64,000 nucleotides of DNA from Lithobates sylvaticus. Its lineage: Eukaryota > Chordata > Amphibia > Anura > Ranidae. The stretch is from contig CM053033.1 in assembly GCA_028564925.1 (NCBI GenBank), positions 79,120,073 to 79,184,072 on the forward strand. Direction: 5' to 3'. A model generated the notes under the pieces. That model ran no database searches, was not told the DNA's origin, and saw only the letters and a program-made list of their open reading frames with translations. Positions within the stretch are counted from its first letter, which is position 1, and each line of letters starts with the position of its first letter. Made by a program: the position numbers and the translations under genes. Below, in pieces: positions 1 to 10,769 of the stretch.

Positions 1-168
1 CCAGCGGTTTAGACATTGGGGACAGCAAATTTACACCGTTATACAAGCTGTACACTCAATACTTTACATTGTAGCAAAGTGTAATTTCTTCAGTGTTGTC
101 ACATGAAAAGATATAATAAAATATTTACAAAAATGTAAATGGGGTGTACTCACTTTTGTGAGATACTG
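1..168 (-). mobile_element. Tc1-like element end fragment
   Basis: This is the terminal part of a Tc1/mariner-type DNA transposon, read on the minus strand, and the window opens inside it. It ends at ACTG next to a TA dinucleotide, as expected for an element that targets TA. The same end occurs at 34209 (reading leftward, attached to transposase sequence) and at 57548 (plus strand). Only the terminal region is here, so nothing is coded. Confidence 0.8.
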
Positions 169-185
169 TAAATTTTATTTGGGGA

Positions 186-285
186 CAGTGTTGCACTACA
201 GTGCAATTGTCAGTTAAAGTAACGCAGTGACGTATCGCAAAAAAAAAATGGCCTGGTTAGGAAGCGGGGTGACTCTGGGCCCCCT
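186..285. mobile_element. Fragment of the TTAA/CCACTT element family
   Basis: The stretch holds the block CAATTGTCAGTTAAAG followed by a degenerate GACGCAGTG-like tail. The same block lies near the right ends of the longer elements at 3199-4024, 10770-11981 and 59095-60088. Only this end is visible, and it is degraded. The call rests on the similarity to those copies. Confidence 0.45.
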
Positions 286-1209
286 GATCTAATTTTCGTT
301 CGAATTTCGCACCATAAGTGGGCTGCAACAACGGACGATTTTTGTGCAGCCATAGAATTTGAGTGATTGGGCATGTTGGAAATTTTTGGAAAAACAAGTA
401 CATTTCTAATCAATGATGGGAGAATTATGTGAGAAATATAATTGAAAAAGAAATGTGCATGAGCTGTGACCTGGAAAGAAAAAAATATTCCCAGCCACAA
501 AACGTATTTTCTGTAGCAACATGAGGTTAAAATAAAGGCTTGGTTGGGCGAATTTTGAAATCAATAGTGGCACCATTGGATCACAGAACGCACAAAATTT
601 CTATTTTCGTATGAAAATGTATTCGGAATATGACCCATGTATGGCCTGCTTTTAGAGGTGTCTTGCATCTTTTTTTTCTGCCTCTAAACAACCTTCAATG
701 TTAGTCTATGAAGTGACAGTGCTGTGGCAATACTGTTGCAAATCAATAATTAACTAAATATAAACGCCTAAATGAACTCACCAGATGACAGCGTTAGCAG
801 CGCATCCTCTTTGTAAAAAATTTCACAGGGACCATAGACGAACGATCACTCTCAGATGGTATGGATATCCAAGATCCTCAGCAACTCAGACATACAGAGG
901 TGAGAGAAAGAAATTTGCATGGTAAAGGATCTTTTTAAAGCAGCTGAAGATTTATTTAAAAAAAGTGTGCACTCACATTTCAAGCACTCATTTGTTTCAA
1001 AAACAAATACAAAGCTGAGTTCCTCCCGACTTGCCAAACGCCACTTGCGGATACATATCCAGCTAAGCTTGATAGTAGCACATCAAACACCCGCCCTACG
1101 TATGTTTCGTCGTTTGACATCTTCCTGGGGCAGTATTGCCAGGAAATATTGTTTGTCCTTGGGAGTCCTGCTGTGAACTATGCTTACCACTTACCTGTCC
1201 ATAGAAATC
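286..1209. other. Unassigned sequence
   Basis: I see no recognisable gene, transposon end or tandem repeat here. Short open frames on both strands have no motif I recognise and are probably chance. Confidence 0.5.
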
Positions 1210-1212
1210 TTA

Positions 1213-1636
1213 AGCCCCATACACACAGTAGGATTTTCCGATGGATTCTGTCCTATCGGACAATGTTGTCGGAAAATCAGACCGTGTGTAGGCACCATCG
1301 GACAGTTTCCATCAGATTGTCTGACGGACAAAGTCCTATCTCCTGCTGGATAGATTTTTTGACAACAAAGTCCGATCACACCAAATCCGATCGTGTGTAG
1401 CGAATTCCGACCGGACAAAGTGCTACGCATGCTCAGATCACATTACAAGACCAAAGCTATTGGCTACTAGCCTCTACGTAGTCCCGTCATAGGCAACAAA
1501 CGTCACCACGTTCAGAATGATCGGATTTTCCGACAACTTTGTCCGACCGTGTACGCAAAACCAACATCAGACAAAGTATGACGGACATGGTCTGACGGAC
1601 CTGGTCCTCGGATAATCCGCGCGTGTGTATGGGGCT
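1213..1636. mobile_element. PIF/Harbinger-like MITE, family AGCCCCATACACAC, copy 1
   Basis: A non-coding 424-bp element with inverted termini AGCCCCATACACAC / GTGTATGGGGCT, flanked by TTA on both sides (1210-1212 and 1637-1639). A 3-bp TTA/TAA target duplication is typical of the PIF/Harbinger superfamily. Near-complete sisters lie at 37628-38053 and 48551-48975, and a divergent one at 4144-4547. The inside is rich in short alternating repeats of TCGGA/TCCGA. It has no transposase, so movement would have depended on an enzyme supplied elsewhere. Confidence 0.85.
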
Positions 1637-1644
1637 TTACACGC

Positions 1645-1867
1645 GTAGCAGTACTCTGTTCCTGGAAATTCCACTGTGCACTCTGCCCACCTGTCCCCTA
1701 GAAAACTTGCACGATGGGTGATACCCTGTCCATGGAAGTTCCACTGTGCACTCTGTTCACCTGTCCCTAGAAATCTTGCACGATGGGTGGTACCCTGTCC
1801 ATGGAAGTTCCACTGTGCACTCTGCTCACCTGTCCCTAGAAATCTTGCACGATGGGTGGTACCCTGT
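1645..1867. repeat. 69-bp minisatellite, about three copies
   Basis: The block CCACTGTGCACTCTG recurs at 1671, 1741 and 1810, giving a unit of 69-70 bp. Each unit also holds CTTGCACGATGGGTG. A further degenerate unit resumes after the LTR-like insert, near 2750, which suggests that the insert landed inside the array. Confidence 0.8.
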
Positions 1868-2732
1868 TGTCAGAAACCATGAAATCAGACTGAGACAGAA
1901 GTATAGTTAAATCACACTTGTTTCATAATAAAAGTAAAAAGAACAAACGTAGTCAAAACATAGCCACAGTTCAGTAACCGGAGCGGATAATCAGCCAAGC
2001 CAGAAGTCAGGGATCAATGTAGTGGAACAGCAAGCAGGATCTGGAGCCAGAAGGGATGTCAGCACAGCAACTCTTAAAAAAGGATCGCAGGCGATAGTTT
2101 CTGTGATGTTGACCAAGGCGAAGGCAGAGCTCTTCTGGACTGGACAGTTTAAAGTGACACTAAAGGTTTAAATATTGTTCTTTAAAAATAACAAACATGT
2201 CATACTTACCTCCACTGTGCAGCTTGTTTTGCACACAATGGATCCTTGTCTTCTGGGGTCACTCGGTGGCTGTGTCGGCTCCTCCCCGCTTCTGATAACC
2301 CCCTCTGGGAAGCGCTCTCCCAAGGGGGTTACCTTGCGGGTGCGCACCCGAGACCTGTATTCGGCGTCCATAGCCGCCGACTACAGGACTCGGCCCGCCC
2401 CCAGCCCTTGCGTCATTGGAGTTGATTGACAGTAGCGCGAGCCAATTTGCTGTGCTGCTATCAATCTATCCAATGAAGAGCCGAGAAGACCAAGCAAAGA
2501 AAGAGTGTGTTTGCGACGCAGGACTTTCCATGGCTCAGGTAAGGGGGGGGGGGGCTGGGGGGCCAGTGATTGTAAGATGTTTTTTAGGATGCATTAAGGT
2601 GAAAAAACATGAACCTTTAAAAACCCTTTAAGTAGGCAGGACTGACGAGCAGGATATCATCAACAGCTGAGTAACTGTGGAGAGATAGGAACTGGCAATT
2701 AGCCAACAGCTGAGCAGCCAGCTCAGAGAAGG
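1868..2732 (-). mobile_element. LTR-like fossil, copy 1 (interrupted)
   Basis: On the minus strand this matches the sequence at 20411-20886. The two copies share a sharp boundary ending in TTTCTGACA, beyond which their flanks differ, so this is a true element edge. A CA end and an ATTAAA-like signal near that end would suit a solo LTR, perhaps Gypsy-like, but no coding part is attached and the other end is unclear. It is broken, truncated at the far end and interrupted by the element at 2153-2627. Moderately old. Confidence 0.35.
2153..2627. mobile_element. TTAA-flanked (piggyBac-like) MITE inside the LTR-like fossil
   Basis: A 475-bp non-coding element flanked by TTAA (2149-2152 and 2628-2631). 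Its ends are AGTGACACTAAAGGTT and, reverse-complemented, AGGGTTTTTAAAGGTT. The paralogous sequence near 20590 lacks it and shows a single TTAA in the matching place, which supports a TTAA target duplication. Inside is a GC-rich block with CTTACCTCCACTGTGCAGC, a block also seen in the relative at 61706-62071. TTAA targets point to piggyBac-like mobilisation. Confidence 0.75.
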
Positions 2733-3194
2733 AATTTCTGTTAATGGAAGTTCTGTTGTGCACTCTGCTCACCTGTACCTAGATGTCCTGTATGCCATGC
2801 AGTCTCCAGTTCCCTAGGATCCTTGCATTGCCCTCTGTTCCTTGTACCCACTCATTATTCTAGTAGATGGCACCCCACCAGAGTCCCTCGCTCACCTTGC
2901 CTTGCTGGTAATAACAGGGGTAGTGACCTGGGAACAAAAAGAAGCCAACCCACATTAATCATTAGGAGCTCTGGAGAAGACTGCCCGTTCCTTAGGCTCA
3001 GCTCCTCGGTGAACCCAGCCATGGTTAGGACAGGCTCTCTTTCCGGCTGTGGTAGCTAAGTCCATCTTTTTGGATAGTCCATATGTGACCGGGAGGCATG
3101 TTCACTATATTGGTATCAATATACAGTATATCAATATCACTATTAATAATATAATTATATTATATAATCTAAATAAATTAGAGATTGGGTTAGC
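2733..3194. other. Degenerate minisatellite tail and AT-rich sequence
   Basis: The first part resembles the 69-bp unit (TGCACTCTGCTCACCTGT near 2760) and then decays. From about 3100 the sequence is AT-rich with short TATA-like runs. I see no gene. Confidence 0.5.
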
Positions 3195-3198
3195 TTAA

Positions 3199-4024
3199 CC
3201 ACTTGCCGGCCGGCGCACGACGATATACGTCGGCAGAATGGCACGTACAGGCAGGAGGGCGTATATATAAGTCCCTCCTTTAGCCTGTCCGTGCCATCGG
3301 GAGCGTGCCGGTCGGGACCCCCGTGAGTCCGATCGCGGTCCCCGCGGACTCGATCGCCGCGGGGACCCCCGCGATCGTCTCACGGGAAGGCTGAACGGGG
3401 AGATGCCGAGATAAACAGCATCTCCCCGTTCTGCCTAGCAACTAGCGACGCCGATCTCTGCTCCCTGTGATTGGAGCAGAGATCAGCATTCACTAGCTGA
3501 CAGCCACGCCCCCCCACAGTAAGAAATACACCCCTAGGCATACTTAACCCTTACACTGCCCCCTTGTGGTTAACCCCTTCACTGCCAGTGTCATTTATAC
3601 AGGAATTAATGCATTTAAATAGCATTAATTGCTGTAAAAATGACAATGGTCCCAAAAATGTGTCAAAAATGTCCGATGTGTCCGCCATAATGTCGCAGTC
3701 ACAAAAAAATCGCAGATCTCCGCCATTACTAATAAAAAAAAAATTATTAATAAAAATGCTATAAAACTATCCCTATCTTGAAAACGCTATAACTTCTGCG
3801 CAAACCGATCAATAATCGCTTATTGCAATTTTTTTTTACCAAAAATATGTAGAAGAATACCAAATACCACCAAAAGAAAGCTCTATTTGTGGGAAAAAAA
3901 GGACGTCAATTTTGTTTGGGAGCCACGTCGCACGACCGCGCAATTGTCAGTTAAAGCGACGCAGTGCCGAATCGCAAAAAGGGGCCTGGTCCTTTGGCTG
4001 CGAATTGGTCCGGTCTGAAAGTGG
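3199..4024. mobile_element. TTAA element, family CCACTTSCCGRCC, copy 1
   Basis: An 826-bp element flanked by TTAA at 3195-3198 and 4025-4028. It begins CCACTTGCCGGCC and ends AAAGTGG. The left third is GC-rich with many CpGs. The right part is AT-rich and contains the blocks CGCTATAACTTCTGCGCAAA and CCACCAAAAGAAAGCTC. Copies lie at 10770-11981 and 59095-60088. The copy at 59095 has an empty paralogous site at 22066, which defines TTAA as the target. No transposase is present. Confidence 0.8.
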
Positions 4025-4143
4025 TTAATAGATTCTTATCAGCCACACAGTCGCTTGCAGTAATTTATATACTCAGATGTTGCTATATACATGTATTTGA
4101 TGGGATTATGATGTCATGATGATGTCAGGGATTTACTATATTC

Positions 4144-4547
4144 CCTGTACACACGGTCGGAAATTCTGACGGAAAAAGTCAGATTGGATTATGTTGTCGG
4201 AAAATCAGATCGTGTGTGGGCTCTATCAGACTTTTTCCGTCGGAATTTCCGTCGGAAAAAGTTTGAGAGCTGGATCTAAAATTTTCCGACAACAAAATCC
4301 GATCTGACTTTTTCCGATCGTGTGTAGAGAATTCCAACCCACAATGCCATGCATGCTCAGAAAAAATGTGGAGACGAAAGCTATTGGCTACTGGCCTCTA
4401 TGTACTCTCGTCGTACGTGTTGTATGTCACCTCGTCCCGAACGATCAGACTTTCCGACAACTTTGTGCGACCGTGTGTAGGCAAGACAAATTTCGGCCAA
4501 AATCCGTCGGAAAAAATCTGACGGATTTCCGACCATGTGTATGGGGC
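4144..4547. mobile_element. PIF/Harbinger-like MITE, divergent copy
   Basis: About 404 bp with ends CCTGTACACACGGTCGG and CCATGTGTATGGGGC. Its inside matches the 1213-1636 family, including CAAAGCTATTGGCTACT-like sequence near 4377. The left end is altered and no clear target duplication is left. Confidence 0.7.
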
Positions 4548-4593
4548 AATAGATGATTTCTTTAAATTATGTTTGCTGTAGGTATATCGCATG

Positions 4594-4625
4594 CCTGATG
4601 AAGGGTCCCTGCATGGTCCCAAACC
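4594..4625 (+). repeat. CCTGATGA...AAAC hairpin motif, copy 1
   Basis: CCTGATGA is followed by a stem (GGGTCCC or GGGACC-type pairing around GCATGG) and then AAACC. This is one of about six related motifs in the window (see 10080, 17354, 25355, 55542, 56242). The hAT element at 4637 begins just downstream. Confidence 0.45.
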
Positions 4626-5384
4626 ATGGTGGGTGTCAGTGGCGGCCCGTCCATAGGGGGCGCCCGGGCGCCGCCCCCCCCCCTCCTTGCAGTTAAAAAA
4701 AAATAAATAAAAAATAAAAAAAAAAGTTCAAAAAAAAAAAAAAATGTATTTAAACATGTCCCTTTAAGGGCGCCATGTCCCTTTAAGGGCGCACAGTGCA
4801 GTATGCACCGCTCTATCACCAATAGATAGATTCATGCATTGCATGAATCTATCTATTGGTCACCTCTGCCGCCCCTATTCAGGTGTCCGGCCCCTGATCG
4901 GGCGCCGGGCATCTGAATTACAGTGGGGGGGGTGTTGCGGGAAGCGCCCCTATTAGAGCTGTAAGCTCTAATAGGGGGACCCTATTAGAGCGGTGTGCTC
5001 TAATAGGCTTCCCTAAGTGTAAACAGCGGGCGCACGGCCGTGCGTTCGCTGATTACACAGTATTGTGTTAGAGAAGCGAATACATCGCTTCCCTAACACA
5101 GACCCGCCTCTCAGCCAATCAGGTTGCCAGGTCTGTTACCTGTCACCTGATTGGCTGAAGTCACAGGCGCTGTGATTGGACGCTAGGCGTCCAATCACCT
5201 AGCGTCCAGGGCCGGACTGGGAATGAAAACCAGCCCTGGAAAAAAGTTCATACCAGCCCCCCCCCCCCAATTTATTATCCCAGCCCAACCGCATAACGTC
5301 ATTATTTTCTTGTTCATAAAAGGGAAAACCATACATTTTAAAGCACATTTGAAGAGTGCACTATATATAGATAAGACAGATACA

Positions 5385-6668
5385 TGGTACAGTGGCTGCG
5401 TTTGATGGCATAGTGGCAGCATAGTGGCAGCATTTAATGGGCACAGTGGTGGCAATTTATGGGTACGGTGGCTGCATTTAATGTTACAGTGGCTGCGTTT
5501 GATGGCATACTGGCAGCGTTTAATGGGCACAGTGGTGGCAATTTATGGGCACAGTGGCTACGTTTGATGGCACAGTGGCTGCGTTTGATGGGCACAGTGG
5601 TGGCAATTTATGGGTACAGTGGCTACATTTGATGGCACAGTGGCTGCGTTTGATGGGCACAATGGCTGCGTTTGATGGGCACAGTGGCTGCGTTTGATGG
5701 GCACAGTGGCTGCGTTTGATGGCACAGTGGCAGCGTTTAATGGGCACAGTGGTGGCAATTTATGGGCACAGTGGCATGCGTTTGAGGGCACAGTGGCTGC
5801 GTTTGATGGGCACAGTGGTGGCAATTTATGGGCACAGTGGCTACGTTCGATGGCACAGTGGCGGCAATTTATGGGTACAGTGGCTGCGTTTGATGGCACA
5901 GTGGCTGCGTTTGATGGGCACAATGGCTGCGTTTGATGGGCACAATGGCTGCGTTTGTTGGGCACAATGGCTGCGTTTGGGCACAGTGGTGGCAATTTAT
6001 GGGCACAGTGGCATGCGTTTGAGGGCACAGTGGCTGCGTTTGAGGGCACAGTGGCTGCGTTTGAGGGCACGGTGTCAATGCGTTTGAGGGCACAGTGGCT
6101 GCGTTTGAGGGCACAGTGGCATGCGTTTGAGGGCACAGTGGCTGCGTTTGAGGGCACGGTGGCTGCGTTTGATGGGCACAATGGCTGCGTTTGATGGGCA
6201 CAATGGCTGCGTTTGATGGGCACAATGGCTGCGTTTGATGGGCACAATGGCTGCGTTTGGGCACAGTGGCATGCGTTTGAGGGCACAGTGGCTGCGTTTG
6301 AGGGCACGGTGTCAATGCGTTTGAGGACACACTGGCAATGCGTTTGAATGCACAGTGGCTGCGTTTGAGGGCACAGTGGCATGCGTTTGAGGGCACAGTG
6401 GCATGCGTTTGAGGGCACGGTGGCAATGCGTTTGAGGGCACGGTGGCAATGCGTTTGAGGGCACGGTGGCAATGCGTTTGAGGGCACGGTGGCAATGCGT
6501 TTGAGGGCACAGTGGCTGCGTTCGTAGGGCACAGTAGCTGCGTTTGAGGGCACAGTGGCTGCGTTTGAGGGCACAGTGGCTGCGTTTGAGGGCACAGTGG
6601 CTGCGTTTGAGGGCACAGTGGCTGCGTTTGAGGGCACAGGGCACAGTGGCTGTGTTTGATGGGCACAG
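5385..6668. repeat. 21-27-bp minisatellite in nested hAT-like element
   Basis: Dozens of units of the type GGCACAGTGGCTGCGTTTGA occur, with variants carrying TGG, AGG or extra CAT/CAA triplets. Many units have a length divisible by three and lack stops in several frames, which creates long spurious open frames on both strands. The reverse complement (GCAGCCACTGTGCC) resembles the units of other arrays in this window. Confidence 0.95.
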
Positions 6669-6711
6669 TGATCCAATTGATGTTTTATTTATTTTCAGTA
6701 CTATTTTATTA

Positions 6712-6788
6712 GAGGGAGAGAGAGAGGGGGGAGGGGGAGAGAGAGAGAGAGAGAGGGGGGAGGGGGAGAGAGAGAGAGAGGGAGGGGG

Positions 6789-6826
<38 letters not shown>

Positions 6827-6834
6827 GAGCGCAC
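6712..6834. repeat. GA-rich microsatellite
   Basis: A polypurine tract of GAGAGAG with runs of G, about 120 bp. Polypurine/polypyrimidine tracts of this kind can form triplex (H-DNA). That is a general property and is not shown here. Confidence 0.95.
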
Positions 6835-7371
6835 CTTAATTCTTCTGATGTATGAGCGGCCGTCCACTTCTCCTATTCTCCTCGTGCAAAATAGTGGGCG
6901 GGCCGAATGGAGGAAGAAATCAGCGGTGCTGCGCTGCCGTGCGTGGCGCCGCACGGGCCGAATGCATGTAAAAATCATGCTCCTCCCTCCCCTCACACAG
7001 GCAGACAGGCATAAATATCAGTGTGTGCGGCGCGGATCAGAAGAGGAGATACAGGCACGCGCGCCGCACACACAGGCTGTTACAATGCTAAGAGCGGCGG
7101 CCGCCTCTGCTGTTTTTTTTTTTGCTGCGCTGTCACACTACCACCCAGCCCCGAGACTAAAGCGGCCCCAGGGCACATAGAGCAGACGGCCTACCGGGAA
7201 ATTTCCCGGTATCCCGGTAGGCCAGTCCGGCACTGCTAGCGTCCAATCACAGCAGAAGAAGACAGGAGGAGCGCGGGAGAAGACATCCGACGGAGACATC
7301 CGACGGAGACACCGCTCGTCGCCTGACGCCGTCACCAGCTGCACACCGGGACAAGGTAAGTGCAGAGGGCA

Positions 7372-7985
7372 GGCAGGGGGCACAGTGGCAGCACTTAAGG
7401 GGCACAGTGGCAGAACTTGGGGCACAATGGAAGCACTTAAGGGGCACAATGGCAGCACTTAAGGGGCACAATAGCAGCACTTAAGGGGCACAATGGCAGC
7501 ACTTAAGGGGCACAGTGGCAGAACTTAAGGGGCACAATGGCAGCACTTAAGGGGCACAATGGCAGCACTTAAGGGGCACAATGGCAGCACTTAAGGGGCA
7601 CAATGGCAGAACTTGGGGCACAATGGCAGAACTTGTGGCAGAACTTGGGGCACAATGGCAGCACTTAAGGGGCACAATGGCAGCACTTAAGGGGCACAAT
7701 GGCAGCACTTAAGGGGCACAATGGCAGAACTTGGGGCACAATGGCAGCACTTAAGGGGCACAGTGGCAGCACTTAAGGGGCACAATGGCAGCACTTAAGG
7801 GGCACAATGGCAGCACTTAAGGGGCACAATGGCAGAACTTGGGGCACAATGGCAGCACTTAAGGGGCACAGTGGCAGAACTTGGGGCACAGTGGCAGAAC
7901 TTGGGGCACAGTGGCAGCGTTTGATGGGCACAGTGGCAGCGTTTAATGGGCACAGTGGCAGCGTTTGATGGCACAGTGAGGCTGT
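7372..7985. repeat. 21-bp minisatellite in outer hAT-like element
   Basis: The main unit is GGCACAATGGCAGCACTTAA plus G. A shorter variant carries GGCAGAACTTG, and the last units revert to the GGCAGCGTTTGATGG type. About 28 units are present. The shift at the right edge links this array to the one in the nested element. Confidence 0.95.
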
Positions 7986-8036
7986 TTGTTTGCGCCCCCC
8001 CAAAAATTTTGAGCACCAGCCGCCACTGGTGGGTGT

Positions 8037-9236
8037 GCTGACAACATGTATCCATGCTATGCATTGTGAACACAGGAAGTTGTTACAGCACCCTGTTCAC
8101 TACAAGGTTGGTTGCAGTATGGTGTGCAATGGGAATATACTATTCATCTGCATGTAATCAGCCACATAACATGAACACAGAAACTAAAAGCCTTTCTGAT
8201 TCCTCAATTATGAGCTCTAGGCAGATATAAAATATACATTAATGCAGCTCTGACTCCCTAACTAGACACATGCTTAATGACGCAAGAGCAAGTATGCCAG
8301 TTCTCTGGAAGAAAGACACTCCACCTACCCTGTCCTTCTTGTTTACCAAAGCTGAAGTGTAGTAATTAGTTTTTTTTTTGGGGGGGGGGGGGATATTTCC
8401 AACATTAGTTATGTAATGCTGTGTATCCCATGCTGTGCACACTGCTGCTGCTTCTTCCCTTCGTGCCACCTTCATAGCTGCCAGATATTGCCCTGAGCTT
8501 TCTGGCGCTGTGTTAACAGCAGTCGCTGCTAATATGAAGAGATGCACTGCCCGTGTGCCCCTTTGCCCTCTCTGCCATTCAGAGACCTCCTACAACTATT
8601 CTCTTGTAATGCAACGCATTCTGTGAATGGGCAGTGGGGGAAAAATGACTAAACTTCAGCTTAGGAATTCATGGTAAATGAGGACTTGACTCCCTTTCTC
8701 AAAAATACAAAGGAAAAACAACCTCCTGGATCTATATTGCCAGAGCCCCCTACTAGGCACTTTACACCCTATTCACCTGATCATAATCCTATACCTTCTG
8801 TGTCACTTGTGAATTGATACAATGCCCAGAACATGGCGCCAGGGTCAGTCAGGGTACATTGGATGCATGGGCCCCCACTCCTCTGTTTCCGGACTACCCT
8901 TCCCACTATCTGAGTCTTCTCCCCCCCTCCCCTTCCTCATGCTACACAACACCCCATGAGCTGGTACACAACAACAAACATTATATCCCTCTTTGGGGCT
9001 TTCACACCTTTGTAGCACCCCAATACAGTTTATACTTGTTACCACCTTTCAGCCTCCCCAACCTGCTTCTGATCAATCCAAGGTAGATGCATTACCCACT
9101 GATGGCTGCATGTTGTTGTTTATCCCTGGGTACCTCCAAAGATAAGGAGAAAAAAAGAGACACAGGCCGTGGGAGAGTTTCTTATGGTGTTGTAGTTTGA
9201 CAGATAATTGGATGAAATATAGGATGAGAAGTCAAT
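8037..9236. other. Unassigned sequence
   Basis: No gene or element end is recognised. Short open frames around 8435-8626 and 8814-9086 show no domain. A T/G homopolymer run lies near 8370. The stretch at 9196-9225 (AATTGGATGAAATATAGGAT) recurs at 19231, so part of it belongs to a dispersed repeat I cannot name. Confidence 0.5.
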
Positions 9237-9361
9237 CAGAACATGATGTAAAGCCGCTGTAAGCAGTGATGAACGCAGGTGACGCGATAGCTCCTCCCCC
9301 GTAGAAGCTATCGCGTCACCCGCATTCATCACTGATTACAGCGGCTTTACATCATGTTCTG
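9237..9361. repeat. 125-bp near-perfect hairpin
   Basis: Two arms of about 55 bp pair around a short loop (CTCCCCCGTAGA). The outer ends are CAGAACATGATG and CATCATGTTCTG. The stem has only a few mismatches. It may be a small foldback MITE, or a transcript hairpin if the region is transcribed. No clear target duplication flanks it. Confidence 0.85.
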
Positions 9362-10019
9362 CTCTATGTAAAAGTCTGCGGTTTGTTTGTATTGGCAAAA
9401 CTTTTTATCTGCGCTTTAAGTATATCTGTTACATCTTTGATCCCCAGAGGCTTGCATGCCTCATAGTAAGAACACATTGCGCCGCTCCCATGTGAGCAAT
9501 TTTTTTTTTATATTTTAATAAAAGAAGCATACAGTGTGCACTTAGATTGCATCCCTCCTTTTTTATTCTGGGGAATACATCTGTATAACTTCATGCTGTT
9601 TCGAAGCCTGCATCTTCAACCTAAGGATATCTTGGATTCCTTCTTGGTCAGCATACAGCCTTAGATCATATCCTGGATCGGTGCCACAGTTTTACCCCTG
9701 ATTTGGGTCCATGCCTATTTATATACTACACCTGGTAAGAGTACCTTATCCATATGGTGGAGGATTGATCACTGAAAAATTTGGTTTATGATTTACAGTC
9801 ACTGGGTGTTCTCATCCACATCACTTTGTAGCCTGGAGTTAAAGAATGCAGGGAAACCTGCGCAGAGTAAGGTCGCTCACGATGCTTGGTGGGATAAATC
9901 AGACCATCCTACGTTCTGCGGTCTCAGGATTCTGGCGTGTTCACAGTAAGAGGTCTATGAGCCCCAAAAGATGGGAAAGTGGTGTTAGGAGAGGCACCCG
10001 AATGTGAAGGAAAAGCTGA
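9362..10019. other. Unassigned sequence
   Basis: No element end or gene is recognised. The right part probably belongs to the same minus-strand repeat as the motif at 10080, because the similarity has no visible break. Confidence 0.4.
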
Positions 10020-10125
10020 GAAATGGATTCTTCATTGATTCAATATTTATTGCTCACAGAATAGTATAAAACACTGTCAACGCGTTTCATAGCACTACAC
10101 TGGCAACTTCCTCAGGATGGTGCAT
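10020..10125 (-). repeat. CCTGAGGA...GAAACGCGT motif with downstream poly(A) signal
   Basis: Read on the minus strand, CCTGAGGAAG is followed by about 20 nt and then GAAACGCGTTGACA (motif at 10080-10118). An AATAAATATTG signal follows about 30 nt further on. The copies at 56242, 55542, 25355 and 17354 have the same order: motif, then tail, then AATAAA. This suggests the 3' end of a transcribed retroelement that I cannot name. Confidence 0.5.
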
Positions 10126-10769
10126 AAAATTTAAACAGCTGTGACCTATCTCTCGTCCTGTTTGTGAGTGCTTACACAAGACTGAGGACTGTTCAGGCAT
10201 CCAGCACTGCATCCTTGGAAATAGGGAGTAAGTCACATCTACATACCCGGAAGTACCAGCCATTGCACATTGGACTTTTCTCTACACAGCCAAAGAGGCC
10301 CACAGTCCCTGCCTGCAAAGGGCTTCTGCTTAATCTGACTAAGTGCCTTTTTGGTCAGATTCATCAGACAGTGTTCCAGCTGAGTCTGTGTTCTTTTTTC
10401 TGCAAGCAAGTGAGTGCTGTGTATATAGACTGTAAATAGCTAAGTTGTCCCTGAAGTTTCTAAAGTCAAGTGGACATCCCATCATTTTCCCTCTACCCTA
10501 TCCAAGTTTTATCCCCTCAATAAAACATAAAAACAAGCACTGGACTCTTCCTTAACTCTGGGATACTGTAAAGATTTGATGTGCCTGGCTGTGCAGGGTG
10601 AGGGTCCCTATTCACCAGTGGCTCCTACATGGGGTGCGCTACATAAGTATTCTGTTTTGTTCTTGAAATACATAAAGATTATATAAAAGCAAAAAAAAAC
10701 AAAACAAAGACAGCCATGGAACCAGCATTTTCAGAAAGTTATCAGCAATGGCAGCCCCGGCATTCCTAA
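10126..10769. other. Unassigned sequence
   Basis: I see no recognisable element or gene. An open frame at 10164-10439 has no familiar domain. Confidence 0.45.

Larger units (their letters stand above)
5207..7235. mobile_element. hAT-like element CAGGGCCGGACTGG, copy 1 (nested)
   Basis: The 2029-bp element begins CAGGGCCGGACTGG and ends CCAGTCCGGCACTG. It is flanked by a perfect 8-bp duplication CTAGCGTC (5199-5206 and 7236-7243). It holds a minisatellite of about 1.3 kb, a GA-rich microsatellite and a CpG-rich block at 6850-7100. The same family, with the same ends, is at 17375-21085. The intact target duplication shows that it inserted after the outer element. No transposase is seen. Confidence 0.9.
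4637..8028. mobile_element. hAT-like element CAGTGGCGG with nested second element
   Basis: The ends are CAGTGGCGGC and GCCGCCACTG, flanked by a perfect 8-bp duplication GTGGGTGT (4629-4636 and 8029-8036). That duplication length and the CAGNG termini are typical of the hAT superfamily. A different hAT-like element (5207-7235) is inserted inside. Its own tandem array occupies the right part. No transposase sequence is recognisable, so it is non-autonomous. The related element at 27497-28936 shares the inner-end block CCCCCCTGAAAATTTTGAGC in slightly different form. Confidence 0.88.

Noticed and set aside
4594-4625. Functional hammerhead ribozyme
   Set aside because: The core words are present, but the stem junction is non-standard and no cleavage triplet was found, so I list it only as a motif and a finding to test.
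5558-6676. A 372-residue open frame on the minus strand with regular Cys/His spacing
   Set aside because: It lies wholly in a minisatellite whose units are often divisible by three. Other frames and the plus strand are also open. The Cys/His pattern follows from the repeat and does not fit a zinc-finger fold.
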